Assembly (NCBI GenBank): GCA_964011275.1
Contig: CAXGOB010000038.1
Span: forward strand, 1 to 45,941
DNA length: 45,941 nucleotides
Origin: UBA7328 sp002471345
GTDB taxonomy: Bacteria; Bacteroidota; Bacteroidia; Chitinophagales; Saprospiraceae
Reading direction: 5' to 3'
Shown: positions 17,072 to 26,707 of the stretch, one piece after another
Position numbering within the stretch: position 1 is the stretch's first letter
How the letters are laid out: each line of letters starts with the position of its first letter
Made by a program: the position numbers and the translations under genes
The notes under the pieces: model-generated
Database searches by the model: none
What the model saw: only the letters and a program-made list of their open reading frames with translations
What the model was told of the DNA's origin: nothing

Positions 17072-17872
17072 CTAAGACACTTCTGCTTGAACTAAATTAG
17101 AACTTGGAATAACATGCTCAGGCTCTGTAGTGGATTCATAAGTTTCATTGTAATCAGATCTCACTGTTCCTAACAATCTATCCCAAATCAGAAAATACAA
17201 ACCATAATTACCATTAAACTTATCATGATGAAGATTATGAGCTACTGATGTATTTACATATTTCCCTATCCATGTCTTATGAAACCCTTTGGGATATAAC
17301 TCAAAACCTAGATGCCCATAGACATTATATATTATTTGGAATAAGAAGAACATCCCCATAGCCTCTTGATGAGTGGGAATAGAAAAAGCAATTATAGGAA
17401 TAATGAGTGCCTCTAAGAATCCCTCTATTGGATGAAATGCGTATGCTGTCCATGGCGATGGGTTAGTAGATTTGTGATGTACTAGGTGAACATGCTTGAA
17501 TAAAAACGGATGATGCATAGCTCGGTGCATCCAATAGAAATATGTGTCATGAATGGCAAACATTAATACCCAAGACAAGATGTAATATGGCCATCCATAA
17601 TCAGAAATATTTTGATAGTTATTAGTGTATTCACCAAAATAAAAGAAAACCAATAATGCCATTGTTGCGAAAATGGTCACTGATATCATTGAGTACATAA
17701 TATCTCGACCATAATCTGTAAATTTTGGAAGACTCTTTTGCACTTTTCTAAACCACATTGGTTTTTTAAGAATGATGTAGAATATGACAAATGCTGCCGT
17801 TGCAAATTTGAAATAGTCACTTACTATTCCCAATGCCTCTTTCGACCAGAATTCAAAAAATGTTTGTTCCAT
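17072..17872 (-). CDS. Sterol desaturase / fatty acid hydroxylase family membrane enzyme
   Basis: 266 residues with about four membrane segments and the complete di-iron histidine set of the fatty-acid-hydroxylase superfamily: HDTYFYWMHRAMHH, HLVHHKST and, near the C-terminus, HNLHHDKF. Members insert oxygen or a double bond in lipids such as sterols, carotenoids or fatty acids; the substrate cannot be read from sequence. The active site faces the cytoplasm in known relatives. The gene is 131 bp downstream of an AraC-type membrane regulator on the same strand, a likely but unproven regulator. Confidence 0.92.
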   Translation of the reverse strand: MEQTFFEFWSKEALGIVSDYFKFATAAFVIFYIILKKPMWFRKVQKSLPKFTDYGRDIMYSMISVTIFATMALLVFFYFGEYTNNYQNISDYGWPYYILSWVLMFAIHDTYFYWMHRAMHHPFLFKHVHLVHHKSTNPSPWTAYAFHPIEGFLEALIIPIIAFSIPTHQEAMGMFFLFQIIYNVYGHLGFELYPKGFHKTWIGKYVNTSVAHNLHHDKFNGNYGLYFLIWDRLLGTVRSDYNETYESTTEPEHVIPSSNLVQAEVS

Positions 17873-17930
17873 GATGATGTGTTTTTGTCGTTGAGACTAA
17901 AGTATGATCGTGGACATGTCAAATCGTCTT

Positions 17931-17952
17931 AATCCATTGAATTGAATGGATT
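17931..17952. promoter_or_regulatory. Inverted repeat upstream of the sterol-desaturase-family gene
   Basis: A perfect 8-bp inverted repeat (aatccatt at 17931-17938, aatggatt at 17945-17952, spacer GAATTG) lies about 60 bp upstream of the desaturase start. Position and symmetry fit an operator, but AraC proteins usually bind direct repeats, so the binding factor is open. Confidence 0.3.
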
Positions 17953-17967
17953 TGTACTTGAACTATT

Positions 17968-18000
17968 GGTCCAGCGAAATCGATTCAATAGGACTGGACC
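17968..18000 (-). terminator. Weak hairpin after the AraC gene
   Basis: A 7-bp perfect stem (ggtccag at 17968-17974, ctggacc at 17994-18000) with a 19-nt loop begins 3 bp past the regulator's stop codon. Without a T-run it may be a weak terminator or mRNA end. Confidence 0.3.
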
Positions 18001-18003
18001 TGA

Positions 18004-19125
18004 TCAATTTTTGAATACTGAGGGTGTTTTACCAGTAGATTTTTTGAAAAAAGCATTAAAAGTAGATTTGGATTTAAAGCCAGCATCTTGTGCAATAGCA
18101 AGGATGGTATAGTGATCAAAATTAGGGTCTTTCATCTTTTCTTTAACTTCTTCAATCCTGTATTCATTTATAAAATCGAAGAAATTTCTTCCATCTTTTT
18201 GATTTATAATTTGAGATAAGTAGCTATTGCTCAAGCCTGTTTTTTCTGATAATGTTGTCATGTTCAAATTTGGGTCGCGATACAGCTTTTCATCTTCCAT
18301 CAACTTTTTGAGTTGATGATAATATTCATCTGTTTTAGATGAAAGTTCATTGGTTTCGCTACTTACATGTTTTTGATTAGCAATAGCGAAAATGGGAGTA
18401 TCTAAAAGCTCTTGCCTAATAATCATTGAATATCCTACCCAATAGATCAAGAAAGTTAAACATAGAAGTGTCATTATTGCTAGTTCCAAACTAAAAGTAC
18501 TTCTACTATAATCTGAAAGAGTGACAAGCAGCCAAAGTGCTGTCAAGGCAACTCCAGCAATCAAGACATTTCGTAACCAGGAAAGACTATGTGACTTAAC
18601 TTCAGAGTAGTTTTCATACAATTTGATTTCATATTTTTTCAAAGATTTAATACTCCAAAAGAGAACTATGATTGTAAAAACAACAGCGTTAAGTTCTAAA
18701 GTATTAATCCAAAGGTTGAATTGCTCAAATTCTGAATCAAGTAAAAGGTCACCTCTTAGATAAAATGAAAATTTGTAGAACCTCAATGTCATCTCCAACA
18801 TAATGGGGACAAAAAACAAGTAGTCTAGGCTTTTCCATTTATACTGAGGTCGAGTCAAGTAGAGAATAAAAAAGTACGTAGATGGAGGTATGAGATTAAC
18901 CAGAAAAAAGGGATTATAACGAATAAATTCATGATATATCCGATGAGGAGGCATCTCCATTATACTGAGTAAATTGAGTAGAGCTAAGGCAAAAAGTAAA
19001 AGGGCCAAATACCGATTTGAAGTTTTATTCAATCTTTTCGTAGTAAGTAGAATAACTGACAATAAAAAGCCCTGGAAAGCTCCAAAAAGGATGAGTATAT
19101 TGAGTATGCTAAGCTCGAATGTCAT
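18004..19125 (-). CDS. AraC-family regulator with membrane-embedded N-terminus
   Basis: 373 residues. The first 240 residues contain about seven membrane segments, the layout of the Bacteroidota membrane-bound AraC regulators, and the last 100 residues form the double helix-turn-helix domain: TTLSEKTGLSNSYLSQIIN, then the FKSKSTFNAFFKKSTGKTPS signature of the second HTH. The membrane part probably senses a hydrophobic or periplasmic ligand. It stands directly upstream of the sterol-desaturase-family gene (131 bp), the most plausible target. It diverges from a small membrane protein gene 62 bp away. Confidence 0.9.
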   Translation of the reverse strand: MTFELSILNILILFGAFQGFLLSVILLTTKRLNKTSNRYLALLLFALALLNLLSIMEMPPHRIYHEFIRYNPFFLVNLIPPSTYFFILYLTRPQYKWKSLDYLFFVPIMLEMTLRFYKFSFYLRGDLLLDSEFEQFNLWINTLELNAVVFTIIVLFWSIKSLKKYEIKLYENYSEVKSHSLSWLRNVLIAGVALTALWLLVTLSDYSRSTFSLELAIMTLLCLTFLIYWVGYSMIIRQELLDTPIFAIANQKHVSSETNELSSKTDEYYHQLKKLMEDEKLYRDPNLNMTTLSEKTGLSNSYLSQIINQKDGRNFFDFINEYRIEEVKEKMKDPNFDHYTILAIAQDAGFKSKSTFNAFFKKSTGKTPSVFKN

Positions 19126-19187
19126 ATAAGTGATAAAGAAAAGTCATTGAAATCAAGTATCATTGGATTTGTCAAAGTTTTATACAA

Positions 19188-19604
19188 ATGAATAAAATAA
19201 CCGAACAGGAAAAGAAAGAACTCATTATTCTACATCGTGCCCTAGTGATGGGTGCGTTTTTTATTATGGCTATAATCACATTTGTACTAGTTAAGCCTGA
19301 TTTTTCAGATTTTAATTTTGAATTAGACATCCTACACATGGCAGGAATAGTTATAGCCATCATCAGCCCAGTAGTCGGATTTATAGCTTCCAAAAAGCAA
19401 TTGAGTATAATTGACAAATCGAAACTTACTCAAGAGAATTACAATATTTTCAGAGCAGCTCATCTTCAAAAATGGGCAACTTTGGAAGGGCCTGTTCTAA
19501 TAAATACTATTCTATTTTTTCTAAGTAAAAGTGCACTACTTTTATACGTTGCAATAACCATTTGGTTAGTGTTAATTAGAAGTGCTCCCAATTTTGACAA
19601 TTGA
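19188..19604 (+). CDS. Small four-helix membrane protein, unknown
   Basis: 138 residues with a short charged N-terminus and about four membrane segments (near 19-36, 48-66, 98-113, 116-132). I do not recognise a family. The loop between helices two and three is polar (SKKQLSIIDKSKLTQENYNIFRAAH). It diverges from the AraC regulator and converges on the SRPBCC gene with 46 bp between stops. The consistent reading frame, composition and short intergenic spacing support a real gene. Confidence 0.65.
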   Translation: MNKITEQEKKELIILHRALVMGAFFIMAIITFVLVKPDFSDFNFELDILHMAGIVIAIISPVVGFIASKKQLSIIDKSKLTQENYNIFRAAHLQKWATLEGPVLINTILFFLSKSALLLYVAITIWLVLIRSAPNFDN

Positions 19605-19650
19605 CTCAGCTAACAGAACCTATACCAAATCGAAAATTAAATTTTCATTA

Positions 19651-20136
19651 TCAAGTATTGATAACATTTTGAAGATTACTATTCTTGTTTCTCAAGTCTA
19701 TACCACCTTCTAAGATAGACTTCAAATTAGCCATATAAAAAGTCCAACCTCGAGTACATCCTACATAACTCGAAATTTTAGATTGCTCATCCGTTTCGAT
19801 ATCACTTTGTATCAACTCAAGGATATTTTCACCATCTTCTACTTTCACTTTTATTGTAACTATGTCGCCAAGAAATGTAAATATCAAATGAGACGAATCA
19901 TATTCTAATATTTCTCCTTCAGCTACATCATCACTACCATACCACATCCAACAATAAGTATCGCCTCTTTCTACTTTTTCACTCCTATCTTTAGGTTCCA
20001 TTTTCGAAAAAAACTGGGCATTGCTTAGAAACCAATTTTCAAGACTACTTTGACTTGTAAAGCTATTGAATATCACTTCTTTTTCGGCATTGATATTTAT
20101 TCGTTTCGTGAATGTGGACCAATCATAATTACTCAT
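19651..20136 (-). CDS. SRPBCC/START-like domain protein (AHSA1 type)
   Basis: 161 residues. The start ININAEKEVIFNSFTSQSSLENWF, the central WMWYGSDDVAEGEILEYD and the C-terminal CTRGWTFYMANLKSILEGG follow the helix-grip SRPBCC fold of AHSA1-like proteins, where the long C-terminal helix closes a hydrophobic cavity. Such proteins bind small hydrophobic ligands or act as co-chaperones; no ligand can be named. Cytoplasmic, apparently monocistronic. The 187 bp between this gene and the SulP gene show no clear element. Confidence 0.8.
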   Translation of the reverse strand: MSNYDWSTFTKRININAEKEVIFNSFTSQSSLENWFLSNAQFFSKMEPKDRSEKVERGDTYCWMWYGSDDVAEGEILEYDSSHLIFTFLGDIVTIKVKVEDGENILELIQSDIETDEQSKISSYVGCTRGWTFYMANLKSILEGGIDLRNKNSNLQNVINT

Positions 20137-20323
20137 ACCAAATGATTTTATTTGCTCAATTTAAAACTAAAATCAATCTGAATAAAGCTATCTTCTATTT
20201 GATTATAAGTTAGAATCTATTCTGAGTAGAAGTTCTTATCTCCTAATGCGATACTAAGCAATTTGGAAGTATTCAAGATTTTTAATGATTGGATTATTAT
20301 CTCAACTTCTTCTCTAAAACCAA

Positions 20324-22627
20324 TTAGGGTTCTACATTTAAAATTTTATCCCTCTTCCTATACAAACTTGAATCTTCATTCGTCGTCTTCTTTCGATTTA
20401 ATGCTTTTACCAGTCTTTCTGCAAAACCAACCATTCGCTCCACCTCATCAGTACGAGCTATTTTTAGTTTATTGAAAATGAGCAGTGAATCACCACTACA
20501 TTCAATGTGTTGAACGTTTTCACCTTCAAAAAATTGAATTAATTCTTTTGTGAAAAATGACTTTATCTCATATTCATTTTGACCCATAAATAGGATTTTT
20601 TTAGAAAAATCAGGATACAATTCAAAATCTATATCCCTATAGCCAGAAAATGCCATCACCTTATCAAAAAGTCGATCTACAAAACCTTCCTTTTCCATTA
20701 TAAATTTCGGTATGACTTTGTTGAGCTGAATGGTCATTATTGTAGAATTATACACTTCGGCAGAAAAAGAAGCTCCTTCATTAAAAGTTACATCAGCGAT
20801 TTCCCATTGAACCTCCTTGTTATTAAATTTCCCTCTTAAGCAATTCGATTTTCGTTCTAATGGTCTGATTTCAAAAAATTGGAACTTTTTCAACAATGAT
20901 GTATTCCAATTTACTGCACTATCGAATATCAATCCAGATTTTTCAGCAATAGACTTAAGGCCATTTTGTCTTGGCGTCAGTTTGGTATTGACATTATTTG
21001 ATAATAATATTTTAAGTGATCTATTATAGTCAGAAGATGAAACATGGTGGTCTAACCCTTTGATGACAACATGACCTCCACTGTCTCTTTGATCATTCAA
21101 AAACTCAATAAGTTTATCCATATAAGTCATCCCTACTAACCTTGTCCCTGACATATCTATATTCACAGAAGCTCCAGAAGGAATAGATTCTGTAAGTGAT
21201 GCTAGTTTGGGAATAGACAAAAAATTAGCAATTCCTCTGAGAACCAGATCGTACTCATTTTCTTCTTTTTTAACCAATTGACTTTCGGATTTTAAGGCCA
21301 TTCCAAAAAACATACCTACCGGCATTCGAGCTAATAGAATATGCACCAGCAATGTAAATGAAGTACCTACCAGAATCCCAATTAATAAATCAGAGTAAAG
21401 TGTTATGACTACAGTGACAGCCATAAAGATTAGCTGCTCAATACCCATCTCGTAAACTTTCTTGAAAGTAGCTGGAGAAGCAAGCCTAAATCCGATATAA
21501 ACCAATATTGCAGCAAGTGCTGCTAACGGCACTTTTTGAATTATAGGAGTAAGAATTACGACGAAAATAATGAGTAAGAGGCCATGATAGAAATTTGACC
21601 ATTTAGTCTTTGCATTGTTCGCCACATTTACTGTGCTTCTTACAATAACGGTAATGATAGGGATACCACCAATCAAGCCTGCCACCATGGTACCCATTCC
21701 TACCCCTATAAGATCTTTGTTAAGGTTTGAAACTCTTTTATAGGGATCTAACTTATCCACTGCCTTGGCCATAGCTAATGTCTGTATAGAGGCAATGAGT
21801 GTTATAGATAAGACAGCCACCCAAAATTCCATGGTATTGATTTTGGAAAAATTGGGATGAACAATAGCTTTAGAAAGATCACTTGGAATTTGAATTAAAT
21901 TTTGTGGACCTATTTCATAATCTCTACTAAATAAAGAAACAGCATGAGGTTCAAAAAAATTAAAAAGATATGCCAAAGGAATAGAAACGACTAAAACCCA
22001 AAGAGTAGCAGGAAAAAATTGGATGATTCGAGATTCCACTCTTGGTAAAATCACTAGCAACAGTACTCCCACTAATGAGACTGCTGCAATAATAGGATTG
22101 AGTGAAGGCAAATTTCTAAATATATCAATGAATGCTTCTATTGTGTTTTTTCCTGAAGATGTAGTACCCAAAGCCACATGCATTTGGCTTGTAAAAATGA
22201 TTATTCCAATTGCTACCATGATCCCTTGAATCACAGAAGAAGGAATAATCTCTGCAATCCTGCCCATTTTAAGGAGTCCTAATACTACTTGTATAACTCC
22301 TGCCACACAAGTCGCAGCCAATACATAATTAAGAGCTTGACCTGTCCCATCATCGAGAGAGACAATTGCGCCTAACACCACCGCTATTAATCCAGCTGCA
22401 GGTCCATTTATTGCTAAATGGCTACCTCTAAAAAGGGTAACAACAAGACCTCCTATTACTGCTGAAGTAATACCAGAAATAGCCGGAGCTCCGGATGCCA
22501 CTGCAATACCTAAACCTAAGGGTAAGGCCACCAAAGAAACACTTATTGCTGCTAGAAAGTCAGATCTCCAATTCTCTAATAATCCATTAAATCCTGTCTT
22601 GGGTAGTATATGGTTAGTTTGAGCCAA
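20324..22627 (-). CDS. SulP-family inorganic anion transporter with STAS domain and long C-terminal extension
   Basis: 767 residues. Residues about 15-450 are the SulP transporter core of 14 helices, starting with VSLVALPLGLGIAVASGAPA and NGPAAGLIAVVLGAI, which match Bacteroidota SulP proteins of the bicarbonate/sulfate type. A STAS domain follows (about 455-550), with the strand VNIDMSGTRLVGMTYMDKL where others carry a phosphorylatable loop. The last 200 residues are an extra cytoplasmic domain I do not recognise. Common SulP proteins end after STAS (about 500-570 residues), so this one is unusually long. Substrate may be bicarbonate, sulfate or another anion; no carbonic anhydrase gene is adjacent. 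Confidence 0.9.
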   Translation of the reverse strand: MAQTNHILPKTGFNGLLENWRSDFLAAISVSLVALPLGLGIAVASGAPAISGITSAVIGGLVVTLFRGSHLAINGPAAGLIAVVLGAIVSLDDGTGQALNYVLAATCVAGVIQVVLGLLKMGRIAEIIPSSVIQGIMVAIGIIIFTSQMHVALGTTSSGKNTIEAFIDIFRNLPSLNPIIAAVSLVGVLLLVILPRVESRIIQFFPATLWVLVVSIPLAYLFNFFEPHAVSLFSRDYEIGPQNLIQIPSDLSKAIVHPNFSKINTMEFWVAVLSITLIASIQTLAMAKAVDKLDPYKRVSNLNKDLIGVGMGTMVAGLIGGIPIITVIVRSTVNVANNAKTKWSNFYHGLLLIIFVVILTPIIQKVPLAALAAILVYIGFRLASPATFKKVYEMGIEQLIFMAVTVVITLYSDLLIGILVGTSFTLLVHILLARMPVGMFFGMALKSESQLVKKEENEYDLVLRGIANFLSIPKLASLTESIPSGASVNIDMSGTRLVGMTYMDKLIEFLNDQRDSGGHVVIKGLDHHVSSSDYNRSLKILLSNNVNTKLTPRQNGLKSIAEKSGLIFDSAVNWNTSLLKKFQFFEIRPLERKSNCLRGKFNNKEVQWEIADVTFNEGASFSAEVYNSTIMTIQLNKVIPKFIMEKEGFVDRLFDKVMAFSGYRDIDFELYPDFSKKILFMGQNEYEIKSFFTKELIQFFEGENVQHIECSGDSLLIFNKLKIARTDEVERMVGFAERLVKALNRKKTTNEDSSLYRKRDKILNVEP

Positions 22628-22752
22628 ATTTCAAATTTTTCAAAGGACGATGATACAACATTCTTCATCGACCCACATGTTTCTCATATATCATCCTCAG
22701 AATAATCAAGATCTATATACCTTGAGTACTAATTAAAATCTAAAATTCAGTT

Positions 22753-25700
22753 ATGCGCTATCTTCTCATTTTCTTTTTGACTTTCATCGTTTCTTCTTCT
22801 ATACTTTTTGCTCAAAAAGGAGAATCCAAAAAATGGGATGTGAATAACCCTCCTGGTGAGTGGAACTGGAAAGAAGTCAATTTTACTACTGATGAAGGAA
22901 CATGGATGAGTGTTGATGTGAGTCCAAATGGAAAAACCATTGCTTTTGATATGCTGGGTGATATTTACACCATGCCTATCACTGGGGGAAAAGCCAAAGC
23001 CATTAGACAAGGTATAGCATGGGAAGTACAACCTAGATTTAGTCCAGATGGCAGTAAAATATTGTTCACTAGTGATGCTGGTGGTGGTGACAATATTTGG
23101 GTTATGAATTCGGATGGATCTGATGCCAAACAGGTCACAAAAGAATCATTCCGATTATTAAACAACGCGGACTGGATGCCTAATGGAAATTATGTAATTG
23201 CCAGAAAACACTTCACCTCTACAAGGTCATTAGGAGCAGGAGAGCTCTGGATGTACCATATTACCGGGGGCAATGGATTCCAACTGACTAAAAAGAAAAA
23301 CGAACAGCAAGATGTAAATGAGCCTAGCATTTCTTCAGATGGCAATAGTATATACTACAGTGAAGACATGTATCCAGGAGGATATTTTCAATATAACAAA
23401 GACCCAAACAGTCAAATTTATGCTATCAAAAAGTATGATATAGAAAAAGGAAAAAGTGAAACTGTATTTGGAGGCCCAGGTGGAGCATTCAGACCTCAAG
23501 TGTCGCCAGATGGAAAGAAATTAGCCTTTATCAAAAGGATTAGAACAAAAACGGTTTTAGGAGTTTACGATTTATCCACTGGTGAAGAGCACTTTCTCTT
23601 TGACAATTTAAGCAAAGACCAGCAAGAAGCATGGGCGATATTTGGAGTTTATCCAGGTTTTGATTGGACTCCAGATGGTAAGCATATTATCATTTCAGGC
23701 ATGGGTAAAATCTGGAAAGTAGATAGTAAAAGTGGCATAGGAAATGAATTACCATTTTCTGCTGATGTATCTATGAAAGTGGCAGAAACTGTCCGAGATG
23801 ACCATGAAGCTCATTCTGACCAATTTGAAGCTAAAGTGATCAGACATGCTGTGACCTCTCCTAGTGGAAAAAAGTTGTTATTCAACGCCATTGGTCATTT
23901 ATGGATACAAGACTTACCTAATGGAAACCCAGAAAGACTAACTCAGGACGATGATTTTGAATTCGAGCCTGCCTATTCCCCTGATGGTGGATCCATTGTT
24001 TATGTGACATGGGATGACGAAAAAATGGGATCAGTGATAAAGATGGATCTGAATTCAAAGAGGAAAACAATTCTTACAAAAGAAAAAGGAATATATCGTA
24101 CTCCCCAATTTTCTAATGATGGAAGCAAAATTGTATTCAAAAAAGATCGTGGAAATATGCATCAGGGATTTGTGCATTCTAAAAATCCCGGTCTATATGT
24201 TATAGAGAGCAACGGTGTAAGTCAACCCAAAAAGATTTCAGATAGTGGATCATTTCCATTATTTAGCAATGACGATAAGCGAATTTTTTATCAAACAAGT
24301 CGATTTATACTCGGCTCTCGCTCCATGTCTTTTGAATCAGTAAATTTATCTGGAGAGGATAAAAAAGACCATTTCAATGGAAAATATGCCCAACGCTATG
24401 TAATCAGCCCGGATAATGAATGGGTGGCATGGTCAGAACTTTTCAAAGTATACATTGCCCCATTCCCAAAAACCGGTAAAAATATCGGAATCACAAAAAG
24501 CACTAAGTCAGTTCCTGTCGCCCAAGTAGCCAAAGATGCCGGCATCAATATTCATTGGTCTAGTGATAGTAAATCGTTGAACTGGACTCTTGGCAATGAG
24601 CTCTTTAATGATAATCTGACTGAAAGATTCAAATTTCTTAAGGGCAGCGTTGACAGTTTACCTCCTATGGACAGTGTAGGAATAAAAATAGATCTTGTCA
24701 TTCCTACAGATCAGCCCAAAGGAATGATAGCGCTGACCAATGCACATATCATCACCATGGATAATGACAAGGTGATTGAAAGTGGAACTGTCCTTGTAGA
24801 AGGCAATAAAATCAAAGCAATAGGAACCAAGATTGAGATACCAGCATCTGCTTCAATAATTGACCTTGAAGGCAAGACCATCATGCCAGGCATTATAGAT
24901 GTACATGCTCATAGTGGCAATTTCAGATATGGGTTGAGTCCTAAAAAACAATGGGAATATTACGCTAATCTGGCTTACGGAGTAACAACCTCACATGATC
25001 CATCTACAAATACAGAAATGGTTTTTGCCAATGCGGAATTGATTAAAGCAGGTAAAATGGTAGGACCAAGATTGTTCAGTACTGGAACAATACTGTACGG
25101 AGCTGATGGCAGTTTTAAAGCGGTAATTAATTCCTTAGAAGATGCTAAATCCGCAATTAGAAGAACTAAAGCTTATGGAGCTTTTTCTGTAAAAAGTTAC
25201 AACCAACCTCGTAGAGAACAACGCCAACAAGTGATACAAGCAGCTCGTGAACTGGATATCATTGTGGTACCTGAAGGAGGTTCATCTTTTAATCACAACT
25301 TGAATATGGTTGTAGACGGTCACACCGGAGTAGAACACAATATCCCTGTAGCTCCACTTTTTGATGATGTTACAACTCTATGGTCCAAAACAAAAGCTCA
25401 TAATACGCCTACTCTAGTTGTAAATTTTGGAAGTATGAGTGGAGAATACTACTGGTATCAAAATACAAATGTGTGGGAAAAAGACAGACTTCTTTCTTTC
25501 ACCCCAAGACCTATAGTGGATAGTCGAGCCAGGCATAGGGTTATGATACCAGATGAAGAGTACCAGAATGGGCATATTCTAACTTCTCAGTCTCTTAAAA
25601 AACTAAGCGATAAAGGTGTGAAAATAAATTTGGGAGCCCATGGTCAGCTACAAGGACTAGGTGCTCACTGGGAGTTATGGATGCTCCAGCAAGGAGGAAT

Positions 25701-26028
25701 GACTAATATGGAAGCTCTCCAATGTGCTACTATTAATGGTGCTTTATATTTAGGTATGGATCATCAAATTGGATCTCTTGAAAAAGGGAAATTAGCTGAT
25801 CTCATTGTATTAGAAAAAAATCCCTTGGAGGACATCAGAAATAGCGAACATGTAACATATACCATGGTTAATGGAAGACTATATGATGCTGAGACAATGA
25901 ATGAGGTCGGAAATTACAATACTAAACGAGCAAAATTCTTTTTTGAACAAGAAGGAAGTGGTAATGCATATCCGTATTTTCAGGAAACGAACAGTCATAT
26001 GATGCCTCAATGTTGTATGAGAAATTGA
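22753..26028 (+). CDS. Secreted TolB-propeller / amidohydrolase fusion protein
   Basis: 1091 residues. A signal peptide (about 1-20, ending LFAQ) precedes two propeller-like regions (about 35-640) built of PD40/TolB repeats such as VDVSPNGKTIAFDMLGDIYTM, RFSPDGSKILFTSD and YSPDGGSIVYVTWD. From about 665 an amidohydrolase barrel starts with GMIALTNAHIITMD; the metal-binding HAH pair is His718 and His720, with further candidates in VVDGHTGVEHN and NLGAHGQLQGLGAH. The end (GSLEKGKLADLIVLEKNPLED) is typical of the superfamily. Similar giant exported amidohydrolases are frequent in Bacteroidota; they are thought to process peptides or amides, with substrates unknown. Diverges from the SulP gene. 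Confidence 0.92.
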   Translation: MRYLLIFFLTFIVSSSILFAQKGESKKWDVNNPPGEWNWKEVNFTTDEGTWMSVDVSPNGKTIAFDMLGDIYTMPITGGKAKAIRQGIAWEVQPRFSPDGSKILFTSDAGGGDNIWVMNSDGSDAKQVTKESFRLLNNADWMPNGNYVIARKHFTSTRSLGAGELWMYHITGGNGFQLTKKKNEQQDVNEPSISSDGNSIYYSEDMYPGGYFQYNKDPNSQIYAIKKYDIEKGKSETVFGGPGGAFRPQVSPDGKKLAFIKRIRTKTVLGVYDLSTGEEHFLFDNLSKDQQEAWAIFGVYPGFDWTPDGKHIIISGMGKIWKVDSKSGIGNELPFSADVSMKVAETVRDDHEAHSDQFEAKVIRHAVTSPSGKKLLFNAIGHLWIQDLPNGNPERLTQDDDFEFEPAYSPDGGSIVYVTWDDEKMGSVIKMDLNSKRKTILTKEKGIYRTPQFSNDGSKIVFKKDRGNMHQGFVHSKNPGLYVIESNGVSQPKKISDSGSFPLFSNDDKRIFYQTSRFILGSRSMSFESVNLSGEDKKDHFNGKYAQRYVISPDNEWVAWSELFKVYIAPFPKTGKNIGITKSTKSVPVAQVAKDAGINIHWSSDSKSLNWTLGNELFNDNLTERFKFLKGSVDSLPPMDSVGIKIDLVIPTDQPKGMIALTNAHIITMDNDKVIESGTVLVEGNKIKAIGTKIEIPASASIIDLEGKTIMPGIIDVHAHSGNFRYGLSPKKQWEYYANLAYGVTTSHDPSTNTEMVFANAELIKAGKMVGPRLFSTGTILYGADGSFKAVINSLEDAKSAIRRTKAYGAFSVKSYNQPRREQRQQVIQAARELDIIVVPEGGSSFNHNLNMVVDGHTGVEHNIPVAPLFDDVTTLWSKTKAHNTPTLVVNFGSMSGEYYWYQNTNVWEKDRLLSFTPRPIVDSRARHRVMIPDEEYQNGHILTSQSLKKLSDKGVKINLGAHGQLQGLGAHWELWMLQQGGMTNMEALQCATINGALYLGMDHQIGSLEKGKLADLIVLEKNPLEDIRNSEHVTYTMVNGRLYDAETMNEVGNYNTKRAKFFFEQEGSGNAYPYFQETNSHMMPQCCMRN

Positions 26029-26046
26029 CTTCGAAGTGGGAAGCTT

Positions 26047-26511
26047 CTATTCTCTATTCTTATACATCAGTTGCATGCCATATAGAAAATTTCTAAGCAC
26101 TTGATCTTTACACGCTCTATACTGCCTCTGACCTGATTTTCTGAAGAAAGCACTCAGTTCATGTTTGCTTATTTTCATATCAGCAGCATAAAGAATTTCT
26201 AATACATCCTCATCCTTTAAGTTGAGCGCTATTTTGAGTTTTCTGAGTATTATATTGTTGGTCAATGTTTTCTCTGCTACAGGCAATGGTCCTTCTTTTT
26301 TGCCCCTTTTCTCAATAATAAATCCATTCAAAAAAGTAGCTAATTTTTTGTCGTTGATCTTATCAAAATTATCATCCTCTTCTTTCTTAAGCCAATTACT
26401 CACCTCACTTCGATTTACTTCCATACCAGCAGATTTAAAAAGTGAAATCATTTGAGCATCAGTAAAATCAAAATTATATCTCAATCTTCTGAGTATGACA
26501 TTGTTATCCAT
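26047..26511 (-). CDS. DUF1456 (YehS-like) protein
   Basis: About 154 residues from Met at 26511 (MDNNVILRRLRYNFDFTD), which matches the usual start of the family; an upstream in-frame ATG at 26562 would add 17 residues that do not look like it. Two tandem DUF1456 repeats are visible: NNVILRRLRYNFDFTDAQMI...FLNGFI and NNIILRKLKIALNLKDEDVL...FLYGM. The family is cytoplasmic and of unknown function. It converges with the amidohydrolase with 18 bp between stop codons and diverges from the TRAP operon. Confidence 0.88.
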   Translation of the reverse strand: MDNNVILRRLRYNFDFTDAQMISLFKSAGMEVNRSEVSNWLKKEEDDNFDKINDKKLATFLNGFIIEKRGKKEGPLPVAEKTLTNNIILRKLKIALNLKDEDVLEILYAADMKISKHELSAFFRKSGQRQYRACKDQVLRNFLYGMQLMYKNRE

Positions 26512-26680
26512 AGTCTGCAAAGTAGTAAATATTCTGTTCGGATAAAGCGGATAAAATGACACCGTTAAAAAAGGAACTGAAATCGATGGGCTTTAGCAGA
26601 TAGACAACTCGAATGCTGATCAAAACAAATTTTTGTTACAGAATTAAAGTGGCTTACATATCCATCTGTTTTCATTTCAT

Positions 26681-26688
26681 TAGATTTG
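26681..26688 (+). promoter_or_regulatory. Candidate -7 box for the TRAP operon
   Basis: TAGATTTG matches TAnnTTTG and ends 19 bp before the GTG start of dctQ. A -33 TTG is not evident. It is the only such match in the 145-bp gap. Confidence 0.35.
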
Positions 26689-26707
26689 GATATCAATCCT
26701 TGATTTA

